Source: Colimorpha sp045640985 (GTDB lineage Bacteria > Bacteroidota > Bacteroidia > Bacteroidales > P3). From it: a stretch of DNA of 52,440 nucleotides. This document shows, piece after piece, positions 15,441 through 24,708 of this stretch. The DNA lies in NCBI GenBank assembly GCA_045640985.1, contig JAZUFZ010000032.1, forward strand, positions 1 to 52,440, in the 5' to 3' direction. Positions within the stretch are counted from its first letter, which is position 1. Each line of letters opens with the position of its first letter. The position numbers were made by a program, and so were the translations under genes. The notes below the pieces were generated by a model. The model did no database searches, was not told where the DNA came from, and worked only from the letters and a program-made list of their open reading frames with translations.

Positions 15441-17297
15441 ATGAAGAAAGTATTATTAACTTTGTTACTTGCGGCCTTTGCATTTCCTTTTGCAATGCAG
15501 GCTCAACAAAACGGTCAGTACGAAGTTGTGGTTGATGAAATCTCCAACTGCGGTCCTTACACCTGGACTTTAGGAAATGGCCAGACCTACGACAACGATA
15601 CTGTTGTAACTTATTTTGTGGGCGATACGCTCCGCGTACTTACCCTTACGGTGAACCCTACGTTCAGCATTGAACTGGATCCGGTTTCTGCAATGTGCGA
15701 ATATGAGTGGAACGGCCATAAGTTTACTGAGGCAGGTACTTACATTGATACTATGAAGACGGCTCAGGGTTGCGACAGCATTGTATCGCTGACGATTACC
15801 GAGTTTACCCACACGATGTTCGATACTATTGATACTGTTACCTGCGGTATGTTCGTCTGGAATCATGGCGAGGTGGCCGATTCCGTATTTGAATCCGGCA
15901 TTCTTTCTGATGTGGTTGTTGAAGACGGCTGCACCATCAACAAGACCATTAACCTGACAGTCCGTTCTGCTACCGTTGTGGACAGCATCGTGGCTTGCGG
16001 TATGTACCAGTGGCATGGCAATGCTTATTTCGAGACTGTGAATGATACGGTTGCCGTTTATGATTCTGTTACGCTGTGCGATTCCGTATATGTGCTGAAT
16101 CTTCAGGTTGTACGTAAAGAGGTTATGGATACTGTGGTGAATTGCGGTAAATATCAGTGGCGCAACCAGAGTCTGACGATTTCGGATGACTATGTAGATA
16201 CTGCCTACAGCGATACCATGAGTTATGTAAACGGTACCGATACCGTAGCTTATACCTGCGATACCATCTTCCACCTCAACCTCGTGGTTGATACCAATGT
16301 GAATGTGGCAGCTGATACCGTATGTTATAAATATGTATGGAAACACGGATATGTTACTGATACGCTTTATGAGTCCGCAGTCCGCACGGAATACAATACG
16401 GATACCGTATCCCTCTGTGTTACCCGCTACGACCTCAACCTCACCGTTATTCCTCTTGACGTGGAAGGTCACGACAGCGATACAACTATGAGCAAATGCG
16501 CTACCATTACCTTTACTCCATTTGGTGAGCGTTCCCGTCGCTATACTGCTACTGAAGATATCGATACCAACTTCGTAAAGGAAATCCGTACCGTAAAACA
16601 GTGCTATGATACTACAATCCATGCACATTTCATCGTTCGTACAGGCTCTACCGTAGTGAATATGGATACCGTGGTTTGCGATTCCTATACCTGGCCTGTA
16701 AACGAGCAGACCTATACCACCAGCGGTAAATATGAATATCGTCTGCCTGATACCACCAATGCTCAGGGCTGCGATTCTACGGTTGTCCTGAAACTGGTTG
16801 TGAATGTTTCTCCTGTAATCAATGCTATCAATGGTAACTACGAGGTAACCCCGGGCGAGAGCGCAACACTCTCCGCTGATGTCAGCCAGAACGTTACCTA
16901 CAAGTGGGAATACGGCAATCAGACTGCAACCACTCCTGAAATCACTATCAACAACGTTACTGAGAATATTGACGTAACTTTGACTGTTACCAACAACAAG
17001 CATTGCTCTGACACCAATTGGGTAACCGTTATGCCTCTGGTAAGCATCGAGGATGTACAGGCCGACAACATCAGTCTCTATCCTAACCCAACCGTAGCAA
17101 TCGTAAATATCGACTGTCAGGAAGCAATCAGCAACATCACCCTTTACAATACCGTAGGTCAGCAGGTAATCGCATTGAATGATCTTGGCAACAAAACCAC
17201 GCTTGACCTCTCATCAGTTGCTCAGGGTAATTACACACTCCGTGTAGTTCTGGCTAATGGTGAAGTTATTGTCCGTAAGGTGGTTGTTACCCGATAG
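15441..17297 (+). CDS. Secreted repeat protein with type IX C-terminal sorting domain
   Basis: This is a 618-aa surface or secreted protein. A Sec signal peptide ends at AMQAQ (about residue 22). The body consists of degenerate repeats of about 60 residues, each with a pattern like C..Y.W......Y..SG.Y....GCDS....L.LTV. In many of them the Cys-Asp-Ser and the Cys-Gly-x-Tyr/Phe-x-Trp can be picked out, and Asp-Thr pairs are very frequent, which is typical of Bacteroidota adhesin-like proteins. Residues 543-618 (NISLYPNP ... GNYTLRVVLANGEVIVRKVVV) are a type A sorting domain recognised by the type IX system, whose operon lies at 23.8-30.9 kb. No enzymatic domain is seen. It has its own promoter and is followed by a hairpin terminator. 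Confidence 0.88.
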   Translation: MKKVLLTLLLAAFAFPFAMQAQQNGQYEVVVDEISNCGPYTWTLGNGQTYDNDTVVTYFVGDTLRVLTLTVNPTFSIELDPVSAMCEYEWNGHKFTEAGTYIDTMKTAQGCDSIVSLTITEFTHTMFDTIDTVTCGMFVWNHGEVADSVFESGILSDVVVEDGCTINKTINLTVRSATVVDSIVACGMYQWHGNAYFETVNDTVAVYDSVTLCDSVYVLNLQVVRKEVMDTVVNCGKYQWRNQSLTISDDYVDTAYSDTMSYVNGTDTVAYTCDTIFHLNLVVDTNVNVAADTVCYKYVWKHGYVTDTLYESAVRTEYNTDTVSLCVTRYDLNLTVIPLDVEGHDSDTTMSKCATITFTPFGERSRRYTATEDIDTNFVKEIRTVKQCYDTTIHAHFIVRTGSTVVNMDTVVCDSYTWPVNEQTYTTSGKYEYRLPDTTNAQGCDSTVVLKLVVNVSPVINAINGNYEVTPGESATLSADVSQNVTYKWEYGNQTATTPEITINNVTENIDVTLTVTNNKHCSDTNWVTVMPLVSIEDVQADNISLYPNPTVAIVNIDCQEAISNITLYNTVGQQVIALNDLGNKTTLDLSSVAQGNYTLRVVLANGEVIVRKVVVTR

Positions 17298-17317
17298 ACG
17301 TTATTAACCTATATTAT

Positions 17318-17356
17318 AAAGCGCTCGGCTGCATACGTCGGCCGTGCGCTTTTATC
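17318..17356 (+). terminator. Probable intrinsic terminator after the cargo gene
   Basis: AAAGCGC and GCGCTTT frame a GC-rich interior containing CGGC and GCCG, followed by TTTAT. The stem is interrupted. Confidence 0.55.
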
Positions 17357-17366
17357 GTAATAAAGA

Positions 17367-18368
17367 ATGAGAGTATTTCGGAGAAATCTGCTTATTATAA
17401 TAACCTGTGCGGTTTGCTTTTCCTGTAATCATCAGGAACCGGTAAGGCTGGCAGGAGAGGCGCAGGGGACTTATTATAGTATTATCTATTATGATAGCCA
17501 GCAGCGCAATTTCCAGCCGCAGATAGACAGTCTGCTGCGTGATTTTGATCTGTCGGCTTCCTTGTGGGTGGAGTCCTCGTTGATTAACCGTATCAACAGG
17601 GGAGAGGACAGTCTCCTGAATCCCGTGGTGGCTGATCTTCTGGAAAAATCACTTTTCATGAACGACTATACCTGCGGAGCATTCGACTGCAGGGTAGGGC
17701 CTATTGTGTCGGCACTCGGATTTGCTGATAAGGCCAGATCAGGTCAGGTGAATTTTGATAGTCTTCTGGTTATTACAAGAGCTCAGGTTTCGATAGATAC
17801 TACGCCTTCTGGACGATATATAAGAAAATCCAACCCTCATACAACTATAGATTTTAATGCTATAGCACAGGGGTATAGTGTAGATATGGTGGCAGCGTGG
17901 CTTTCTGCGCAAGGGGTTCATGACTATCTTGTGGATATAGGAGGGGAGGTGATTGCGCATGGCACCAAACCTGATGGGGAACCCTGGTCGGTAGGTATAG
18001 AACGGCCTGCCACTGATAAATATAGTGCCCCGGTCGTAGAGCTGGCAATCAAGTTACAGAACCAGTCGGTAGTAACGTCCGGTAGTTACCGTAAATATTT
18101 TGAGCAGGATGGAATACGCTATTCTCATACGATAGATCCCCTTACCGGTCATCCCGTGAATCATACGCTGCTCAGTGTGTCGGTTATTGATTCCGCCTCC
18201 TGGAGGGCTGATGCGCTGGCGACCGCTTTTATGGTCATGGGACTTGACAGTGCTTTATCGTTTATAAAATCCCATCCGGAGAATCCCGCGGCATTCTTTA
18301 TCTATTCCCAGGATTCCAGTTATCAGACGTATGCAACTCCTGCATTTGAGGAGCTGATCATTCAATAA
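17367..18368 (+). CDS. apbE: FAD:protein FMN transferase (ApbE family lipoprotein)
   Basis: This is a 333-aa ApbE-type flavin transferase, which attaches FMN covalently to Thr of target proteins such as NqrB/NqrC and RnfG outside the cytosolic membrane. It has an N-terminal signal sequence with a cysteine that may be lipidated (CFSC, about residues 17-20). Family blocks are AQGTYYSI (about 33-40), DFNAIAQGYSVD (about 153-164), LVDIGGEV (about 177-184) and the metal-binding region HTIDPLTGHP (about 250-259). The length is normal. It sits 70 bp after the cargo gene and 20 bp before yicC. The flavin target is not in the window. Confidence 0.93.
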   Translation: MRVFRRNLLIIITCAVCFSCNHQEPVRLAGEAQGTYYSIIYYDSQQRNFQPQIDSLLRDFDLSASLWVESSLINRINRGEDSLLNPVVADLLEKSLFMNDYTCGAFDCRVGPIVSALGFADKARSGQVNFDSLLVITRAQVSIDTTPSGRYIRKSNPHTTIDFNAIAQGYSVDMVAAWLSAQGVHDYLVDIGGEVIAHGTKPDGEPWSVGIERPATDKYSAPVVELAIKLQNQSVVTSGSYRKYFEQDGIRYSHTIDPLTGHPVNHTLLSVSVIDSASWRADALATAFMVMGLDSALSFIKSHPENPAAFFIYSQDSSYQTYATPAFEELIIQ

Positions 18369-18388
18369 TTACTATTAATACTCGTATT

Positions 18389-19258
18389 ATGAAATCAATG
18401 ACAGGCTATGCCAAGAGGCAGTTCGAAATAGAAGGACATAAGTTATCGGTTGAGATAAAAACGCTCAATTCAAAGCAACTGGATGTGAATGTCAAACTTC
18501 CTTTTGCTTATCGGGAGAAGGAACTTGAAATTCGCACGCTGCTTGCCCGTCTGGAACGCGGAAAGATTGATTTCCTTATGGTGGAAGAAACTACGGTCTC
18601 TTCTGTAGCAAGTCTTAACAAGGAACTGGCAGAGCAGCGCTATAATGAACTCTCCGCTTTCGGTTCATCGCTGAACCTTAGTGTCCCTGACCAGCAGATA
18701 TTCTCTTTGGTTTCTGCCCAGTCCGAAGTCTGGTCTTCCTCCTGCACATTCGAGATGAGTGAAGCGTTCTGGAATGAACTTCAGAAGCAGATTACCGAGG
18801 CGATAGATCAGGTGGATGAGTTCCGTAGTCATGAGGGCAATATTATGTGGGAAGATATCGCCAAACATGTAGATCTGATTGAAAAGAAACTGTCACAGAT
18901 TCCGCAGTATGAAGCAGAACGTATCGCTTCTGCACGGGAACGCATCTCGAATTATATGACCGAGTTTCAGGTAAAGGATATCGATCAGAACCGTCTGGAA
19001 CAGGAAATGATATATTATCTTGAGAAACTTGATATTACTGAGGAAAAAGTTCGTCTCCAGAAACATATTGATTATTTCCGCGCTACAGTCGCAAACGAAG
19101 TAACCTGTGGAAAGAAGCTGGGCTTTGTGGCTCAGGAAATGGGTCGCGAGATTAACACTACCGGTTCCAAAGCCAATCATGTGCAGATTCAGCAGTTGGT
19201 TGTAGAGATGAAGGATGAACTCGAAAAGATAAAAGAACAGCTCGGTAACATTCTTTAG
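18389..19258 (+). CDS. yicC: YicC family endoribonuclease-like protein
   Basis: This is a 289-aa YicC/YloC protein. It begins MKSMTGYA, the family signature, followed by EIKTLNSKQLDVN (about residues 22-34). The C-terminal DUF1732 region ends GSKANHVQIQQLVVEMKDEL...NIL, also diagnostic. E. coli YicC is an endoribonuclease that affects RyhB decay; the role here is inferred. In many bacteria gmk follows yicC; here the next gene is adenine deaminase after 128 bp. Confidence 0.93.
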   Translation: MKSMTGYAKRQFEIEGHKLSVEIKTLNSKQLDVNVKLPFAYREKELEIRTLLARLERGKIDFLMVEETTVSSVASLNKELAEQRYNELSAFGSSLNLSVPDQQIFSLVSAQSEVWSSSCTFEMSEAFWNELQKQITEAIDQVDEFRSHEGNIMWEDIAKHVDLIEKKLSQIPQYEAERIASARERISNYMTEFQVKDIDQNRLEQEMIYYLEKLDITEEKVRLQKHIDYFRATVANEVTCGKKLGFVAQEMGREINTTGSKANHVQIQQLVVEMKDELEKIKEQLGNIL

Positions 19259-19386
19259 TCGGATTGGAGAAAATCTTCAGGTCTGTCGCAAAGCGTTGCC
19301 GCTATGAGAATAAAGATGTGGGATGGAGGCCAGAAGTGCCAGGAGCCCTAACTTGAATATTATAACACTTAAATCGGAGAACAGAT

Positions 19387-21012
19387 ATGCAAATATCAGG
19401 AAATTTAGTAGATGTAGTAGCTGAGACCATCCGTCCGGTTACACTTACGATAGCCCAGGGGCGTATTGTTGAGATAACATCTGTGGCCAATCTTCCCGCA
19501 GGCTCACCTTATATCATGCCAGGCTTCATCGACAGCCATATTCATATTGAATCTACCCTCCTGCCACCTCATAGGTTTGCACCGCTGGCTCTGGCTCAAG
19601 GTACTGTGGCTGTGGTAACCGACCCCCATGAAATTACGAATGTTACCGGATTGGAGGGCATAAATTATATGCTCCAGAGCGCGCAGCAGACTCCATTGCA
19701 TTTCTCCTTAGGGATACCTTCCTGTGTGCCAAGTACTACTTTCGAGACTTCCGGTTTTACCCTTACTGCCCAGCATGTAAGGCAACTGCTCCAAGATCCA
19801 AGGTTCTACGGCCTTGCCGAGATGATGAATTATCCTGGAGTTCTTTTCAATGACCCCGTAGTGATGGATAAGATTAGCGCAGCACTCCAATGTGGCAAGA
19901 TTGTAGATGGCCACGCCCCCTCGCTTACGGGAGAGGATGCCCGTAGATATATCAGTGCCGGCATCACGACGGATCATGAAACTTTCGATTTATCGCAGGC
20001 GCAGGAACGTATTCAGATGGGTATGAAGATTCTGATTCGTGAAGGAAGTGCAGCCCGTAATTTCAATGCCCTGGCTCCGCTTCTGGCAGAGGATAGAAAC
20101 AAAGGTATGGTAATGTTCTGCACAGATGATATCTACCCCGACAGCCTCCAGGAAGGCCATATCAATACGCTTGTGGCGCGTGCTGTAGCGGATGGATTCC
20201 CGTTGTGGAACGTACTTCATGCCGCCTGTGTAGCGCCTGTACGTCATTATAGTCTCCCTACTGGTCTCCTTCAACAGGGCGACAGCGCTGATTTTATTCT
20301 CGTGGATGACCTCACTGGTTTTCATGTCCAGCAGACTTATATCGGAGGTAATCCTCAGCTTCCTTATTTAGCCTCCGATGCGGTTGAACTTCCCCTCACT
20401 AATAATTTCCATACTATCCCTATCAGTCCGGATCAGTTGCGGGTTCCTGCTGAACCAGGCAAGTTGAAAGTAATCCTTTCCCAGGAGGAGCAGCTCTATA
20501 CGCAACAGCTGCTTGTCGAACCAGAAGTTCTTGACAATTACGTCGTTTCTGATCCTGAGAATGATATTCTGAAACTGGTGGTTTATAACCGTTATCAGAT
20601 AGCCCCGCCAAGTATCGGATTCATCAAGGGCTTCGGCCTTAAATCAGGAGCTATGGCCTCTACGATTGCGCACGACAGCCATAATATCATCGCTCTTGGA
20701 GTAGATGATGCCTCTATCGCTCGCGCCATAAATAATCTGGTAGCAAGTCAGGGCGGACTTTCCATAGTTTCTTCCGCGGAGGAAACCACTTTGCCGCTAC
20801 CCGTTGCGGGACTTATGGCTGACCAGCCGGGTGAAGTCGTAGCAGAGGCGCATCGCAGGCTGCGTCTTGCGGCCCGTCGTCAGGGCTGTCCCTACGCCGC
20901 CCCGTTCATGACTCTGGCATTCATGGCGCTCCCTGTAATTCCAGAATTGAAACTGACCGATCTCGGACTTTTCGACGGCATGAGATTTGCCCCCACATCC
21001 TTGTTTCAGTAG
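19387..21012 (+). CDS. ade: Adenine deaminase
   Basis: Ade converts adenine to hypoxanthine and ammonia. At 541 aa it belongs to the amidohydrolase superfamily AdeC group. The metal-binding motif GFIDSHIHIEST (about residues 47-58) and DPHEITNVTG (about 79-88) mark the first half. A second conserved block, KGFGLKSGAMASTIAHDSHN, sits near residues 412-431, and GGLSIVSS follows. Members need Mn or Fe. It is probably transcribed on its own or with yicC, and converges on pcm with only 8 bp between stops. It may cooperate with the purine permease at 50.4 kb. Confidence 0.95.
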   Translation: MQISGNLVDVVAETIRPVTLTIAQGRIVEITSVANLPAGSPYIMPGFIDSHIHIESTLLPPHRFAPLALAQGTVAVVTDPHEITNVTGLEGINYMLQSAQQTPLHFSLGIPSCVPSTTFETSGFTLTAQHVRQLLQDPRFYGLAEMMNYPGVLFNDPVVMDKISAALQCGKIVDGHAPSLTGEDARRYISAGITTDHETFDLSQAQERIQMGMKILIREGSAARNFNALAPLLAEDRNKGMVMFCTDDIYPDSLQEGHINTLVARAVADGFPLWNVLHAACVAPVRHYSLPTGLLQQGDSADFILVDDLTGFHVQQTYIGGNPQLPYLASDAVELPLTNNFHTIPISPDQLRVPAEPGKLKVILSQEEQLYTQQLLVEPEVLDNYVVSDPENDILKLVVYNRYQIAPPSIGFIKGFGLKSGAMASTIAHDSHNIIALGVDDASIARAINNLVASQGGLSIVSSAEETTLPLPVAGLMADQPGEVVAEAHRRLRLAARRQGCPYAAPFMTLAFMALPVIPELKLTDLGLFDGMRFAPTSLFQ

Positions 21013-21020
21013 GAAAGTTT

Positions 21021-21665
21021 TTAGAACTGCCGGCCTTTCAACATCGGCACGAAGTTGCATTCTCCAAATTCCTCCACTACGGGGTCATTCTCCGTTTTGT
21101 GGATGCGTATCATTTTTTTGTCAATAGGAACTACCATAATGCCGCCAACCTTGAGCTGTTTGAGTAGGGCAGGGGGCACACTCGGAGCCCCGCAGGTTAC
21201 CAGAATCCTGTCGTATGGACCATAATCCACCTCCGTAAGTCCCTGGTATCCGTCTCCCAGAAAACATTGAGCCGTATAGCGCATCTCCATCAGCAGCCGT
21301 TTCGTCTGGTCGAAAAGACCCTTCTGCCGTTCCACGCTATACACTCTCGCCCCCATCTTGCAGAGGACCGCAGTCTGGTATCCGCTCCCCGTACCTATCT
21401 CCAGCACCTTCATTCCCGGTTTCAGCTCCAGCAGCTGACTCTGGCTTGCCACCGTAGAAGGCTGAGATATCGTCTGGTCGCACAATATCGGAAGCGCCAT
21501 GTCGGAATAGGCGTGGGCCTCCAGCGTAACATCCATAAACAGATGCCGTGGAATCACCTCCATGGCAGCAAGTACATTCTCATCCGTAATCCCCTTTTCC
21601 CGTAGTTTGCGGCACATCTGGAGCCGCATTCCCTGATGTTTGTATGTGTCTGGTCTTGGTAGCAT
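21021..21665 (-). CDS. pcm: Protein-L-isoaspartate O-methyltransferase
   Basis: Pcm repairs isoaspartyl residues in aged proteins using SAM. The 214-aa product has the family blocks PRHLFM (about residues 38-43), CDQTISQPSTVA (about 60-71), the SAM loop VLEIGTGSGYQTAVL (about 84-98) and a late ILVTCGAPSVPPALLKQLKVGG. It is full length. It lies 5 bp downstream of thiL on the same strand, so the two are co-transcribed. Confidence 0.94.
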   Translation of the reverse strand: MLPRPDTYKHQGMRLQMCRKLREKGITDENVLAAMEVIPRHLFMDVTLEAHAYSDMALPILCDQTISQPSTVASQSQLLELKPGMKVLEIGTGSGYQTAVLCKMGARVYSVERQKGLFDQTKRLLMEMRYTAQCFLGDGYQGLTEVDYGPYDRILVTCGAPSVPPALLKQLKVGGIMVVPIDKKMIRIHKTENDPVVEEFGECNFVPMLKGRQF

Positions 21666-21670
21666 GGATT

Positions 21671-22729
21671 TTATTCTTCGTTAGACTGCCATCCCTGGGC
21701 CACCAGAGGAATGATGCTGTTCTGGGGAGTTACCATCACGGCCGGAGAACCCTCCTCGGTAATATGACCGATGATATGGATTTCCGAAAGTGGCTTGATT
21801 TTCTCGTAGTCTTCCTGTTTGATGGTGAAAAGCAGTTCGTAGTCCGAGCCTCCGTTGAGCGCGTTGCTTACGGGAAGCATATTCTTCGACATTTCGCTGC
21901 ATACGCGGGTAGTCTGGTAGTCGATGGGGAGGTGTTCCTCATATATTTCGCACCCGCATCCCGATTCCTTGCATATATGCAGCAGTTCGCTTGCCAGTCC
22001 GTCAGCCACGTCTATCATCGAAGTGGGCACAATGTCATGTTTTTTGAGGAGTTCCACGATATCAAATCTCGGTTCCGGTTTCAGGAAACGTTCCAGCACA
22101 TAATCGAAGCTCTCCAGGTCCGGCTGGAAATTCGGATTAGCCTGGAAGGTAACCTTCTCGCGTTCCAGCACGAGCAGACCGCTGTAGGCGCTTCCCAGAT
22201 CGCCGCTCACGCATATAAGGTCGTGAAGACGGGCTCCCTTGCGGTAGGTAATCTTCGCTTCATCCACCTCACCGATAGCCGTAGCGGTAATCACCATACC
22301 CGAGCGGCTGCTGGTAATGTCGCCCCCCACAAGGTCCACCTCATACCGTTCGCAGCATATCCTGACCCCCGCATAGAACTCCTCCAGAGCCTCCACGGAA
22401 TAGCGGTTGCTCACCGCCAGGGTAATCATCACCTGGCGTGCAGTACCGTTCATAGCGGCGATATTGCTCAGGGCTACAGCCACGGCCTTATACCCCAGAT
22501 GTCTGAGAGGCGTGTACATCATATCGAAATTTACCCCTTCAGCCAGCGTCTGGGAACTGATGATGGTTTTCTTTTTAGTGGAGCCTACCACGGCACAATC
22601 GTCGCCCACACCCTTGATGGTGCTTTTCTGGTGTGTAGAGAAACCGTCGGTAAGACGGTCAATAAGGGCAAATTCCCCCAGAGCGCTCAGCTCTGTCCTT
22701 CCCTCAGGTTGATATTCCAAATTTTCCAT
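21671..22729 (-). CDS. thiL: Thiamine-monophosphate kinase
   Basis: ThiL phosphorylates thiamine monophosphate to the active diphosphate. The 352-aa product has the AIR-synthase fold: an early acidic motif GVGDDCAVV (about residues 40-48), the substrate block AEGVNFDMMYTPLRHLGYKA (about 63-82), LVGGDITSS, VSGDLGSA and a late GSDYELLFT. TPP is needed by IorA at the left end of the window, but no TPP riboswitch is seen here. Confidence 0.94.
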   Translation of the reverse strand: MENLEYQPEGRTELSALGEFALIDRLTDGFSTHQKSTIKGVGDDCAVVGSTKKKTIISSQTLAEGVNFDMMYTPLRHLGYKAVAVALSNIAAMNGTARQVMITLAVSNRYSVEALEEFYAGVRICCERYEVDLVGGDITSSRSGMVITATAIGEVDEAKITYRKGARLHDLICVSGDLGSAYSGLLVLEREKVTFQANPNFQPDLESFDYVLERFLKPEPRFDIVELLKKHDIVPTSMIDVADGLASELLHICKESGCGCEIYEEHLPIDYQTTRVCSEMSKNMLPVSNALNGGSDYELLFTIKQEDYEKIKPLSEIHIIGHITEEGSPAVMVTPQNSIIPLVAQGWQSNEE

Positions 22730-22817
22730 AATATCATTCTAACGTACAGAATCAAATTTTATTGCACAGGTCGCAAAAAAATGTGCCGGATTGTTTTTTA
22801 TCAGTAGTCTGAAACCT

Positions 22818-22850
22818 AAAAAAAGAAGTCCCCGTATGAGGACCTCTTCA
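22818..22850 (-). terminator. Intrinsic terminator after rpsU
   Basis: On the minus strand a 9-bp stem with one G-U pair (22848-22840 / 22831-22823) is followed by a run of T down to 22818. It separates the ribosomal genes from thiL. Confidence 0.8.
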
Positions 22851-22881
22851 TGGTTTGATGCGTAATAAGACTGCTGCACTA

Positions 22882-23079
22882 TTATTTGTCCAGCTCTTGC
22901 TGACGCAGTTGCTGCACATAAATTGCGTGAAGCTTTCTTTCCCTGGCTATAACTGAGGGTTTGGTAAATTTCTGACGGTCGCGGAGTTCTTTTACAACAC
23001 CGGTCTTTTCAAATTTACGTTTCAGTTTCTTGAGAGCTCTCTCAATGTTTTCGCCTTCTTTAATAGGAACTACGATCAT
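22882..23079 (-). CDS. rpsU: Small ribosomal subunit protein bS21
   Basis: This is a 65-aa S21 with the typical start MIVVPIKEGENIERALKKLK and the KFEKTGVVKELRDRQ block. Bacteroidota S21 is implicated in the control of Shine-Dalgarno use. It lies 52 bp after rpmB on the same strand and ends before a strong terminator. Confidence 0.96.
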   Translation of the reverse strand: MIVVPIKEGENIERALKKLKRKFEKTGVVKELRDRQKFTKPSVIARERKLHAIYVQQLRQQELDK

Positions 23080-23131
23080 TGTTTAATACCTCTTTCTTTT
23101 AAAGGGTTAATAAAATAAATTTTGGTTTTTC

Positions 23132-23371
23132 TTAGAACTGTAAATGTCCTTCTGCTGCTGCGTCTTCCAAAGCGGCCATGATGCCTTTCTTGTTGATGAT
23201 GCGCATACCTTTTGCAGAAACTTTCAGGGTAATCCACATATCCTCTTCAGGAATGTAGAATTTCTTGGTCTGCAAGTTTGGAACGAATTTACGCTTTGTA
23301 CGAATGTGGGAGTGGCTTACGCTGTTACCGCCAATCACTTTCTTACCTGTAATTTCACAAATCTTTGACAT
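23132..23371 (-). CDS. rpmB: Large ribosomal subunit protein bL28
   Basis: This is a 79-aa L28 with MSKICEITGKKVIGGNSVSH at the start and KRKFVPNLQTKKFYIP in the middle, as usual. It is first in an rpmB-rpsU unit. In many Bacteroidales rpmG and a DUF4295 gene follow rpmB; they are absent here. Confidence 0.96.
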   Translation of the reverse strand: MSKICEITGKKVIGGNSVSHSHIRTKRKFVPNLQTKKFYIPEEDMWITLKVSAKGMRIINKKGIMAALEDAAAEGHLQF

Positions 23372-23767
23372 TGTATCTGAATTTTATATTAATTAATCTA
23401 TCTGTTGTTTCTCCTTATTTTTGGAAGAAAACGGATGCAAAATTCCGAAAATTCTCCGACATAACAAAACTTTTTCAACCAAAAATTCAAATAAAAAAAA
23501 TATTTAACATTTCATATATCGTACAGTTATCAATACCAATCACTTACAATATTGTAAAAAACAAATTTTAACACAATATTTTCAGCCACTTACAAGGATT
23601 GCTGCTGCAAAACGGGCCTATTTGTCAGGAAATTCATATTTTTTAGGCATCAAAGTTCCGTGCTTTGCGGAGCCGCTTCTTACTGCCCAGTGTATATTGT
23701 TAATTCCCAGCAGAATACGGCAAATCAGCCCTATTGTCATATCTGTTTCGTGATGCTGTTCCTTCCA
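23372..23767. other. AT-rich intergenic region
   Basis: It holds the rpmB promoter (23438-23468, minus strand) and otherwise AT-rich spacer up to the end of the second gldN. I see no gene, repeat or clear terminator in 23480-23767. Confidence 0.5.
23438..23468 (-). promoter_or_regulatory. Probable promoter of rpmB-rpsU
   Basis: On the minus strand: TTTG (23468-23465), 19 bp, GAATTTTG (23445-23438), one mismatch from TAnnTTTG. Confidence 0.55.
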
Positions 23768-24637
23768 CTAATATTCCCACATATCAGAACTTATATCCAG
23801 AAGCTTGTCTTCGATGCGTTCAGCTTCTATCAGCGCATCTACACCGGTTGCGTAATCGGAGATCGTGCGGTTAAAGCGGTTGCTCTCGCGGGTGATGAAA
23901 CTTGTATAGTTATGTGTAAGGAATATCTGGTCCCAGCTGGGGAGATTGGAGATGTTGTCTTCGTAGTAGGCTTCGTTGCGCGTTAGAAGGTTCCGTACCG
24001 TCAGCGATTGCATGGGTACCCAGAACAATACGATAGAGCCCGCAAAGAGGTCTTCTCCATCCACTTCCTTGTATTCATCCTGTACAAGCGCCAGTGCAAG
24101 AATGCGGCAATACTGCCCCGTGGTCTGTCTGTCGATATACCATGCCTCCTTGAGCCTGTATTGCAGCACATCCTCAGAATAGAAGGATTTTGCCTTGATA
24201 TAGGTAGTGTATTCGTAATTGTCATCATCGTCGATAATCTCCAGCTGTACGGTATCGCTCTTCATATAGCGGACAAGGAAAGCCTCGTTGTCCAGCGGAA
24301 TCTTCAGTTCGTCATCTTCGTATATGGGCAGTTCTCCCGACTTGAGTGCATCCCACAGCACGTATGCGAGATTTCTGCGTCCGTTTACCCCTTCGGGCTG
24401 TGTAGGATAGAAGAAAAACTGGTTGTAGCGCTCCCGGAGGTCAATCGTGCGCCATATATAGGTTCCCCACACGATGTCAGACTGACGGACAAAGGGAAAA
24501 GCCTGGGCCCGGGCAGAGCCTCCAGCCTCACGGTTGTAATAATCGCCCAGCTTGTGGTCTATTGTCTGAGCCCGGCTGATTCCCACAGTCAGGAAAGCCG
24601 CGAAAAACAATATAAAAGACAAGCGATTACGGTTCAT
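23768..24637 (-). CDS. Second GldN/PorN-like protein
   Basis: This is a 289-aa divergent paralog of the gldN next to it. A signal peptide ends around SRAQ (residues 21-24). Shared blocks include RQSDIVWGTYIWRTIDLRE (about 51-69), FFFYPTQ, KEAWYIDRQT, FWVPMQSLTVRNLL, TRESNRFNRTISDY and the same final residues SDMWEY. In type IX systems GldN/PorN forms periplasmic rings with the lipoprotein GldK/PorK. Flavobacterium johnsoniae likewise has tandem gldN and gldO. An intrinsic-type terminator lies directly before its start, so it may be made in smaller amounts than the first copy. Confidence 0.9.
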   Translation of the reverse strand: MNRNRLSFILFFAAFLTVGISRAQTIDHKLGDYYNREAGGSARAQAFPFVRQSDIVWGTYIWRTIDLRERYNQFFFYPTQPEGVNGRRNLAYVLWDALKSGELPIYEDDELKIPLDNEAFLVRYMKSDTVQLEIIDDDDNYEYTTYIKAKSFYSEDVLQYRLKEAWYIDRQTTGQYCRILALALVQDEYKEVDGEDLFAGSIVLFWVPMQSLTVRNLLTRNEAYYEDNISNLPSWDQIFLTHNYTSFITRESNRFNRTISDYATGVDALIEAERIEDKLLDISSDMWEY

Positions 24638-24642
24638 TTATG

Positions 24643-24683
24643 AAAAAAGAAGGAGTTAAGAAATCGGGGGACATCTTAACTCC
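24643..24683 (-). terminator. Terminator or attenuator between the two gldN genes
   Basis: On the minus strand a 10-bp stem (24683-24674 / 24661-24652, GGAGTTAAGA with its complement) is followed by a T-rich tract (24650-24643) ending only a few bases before the second gldN start at 24637. Confidence 0.75.
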
Positions 24684-24708
24684 TAAATATTATATACCTA
24701 TATCAGGC

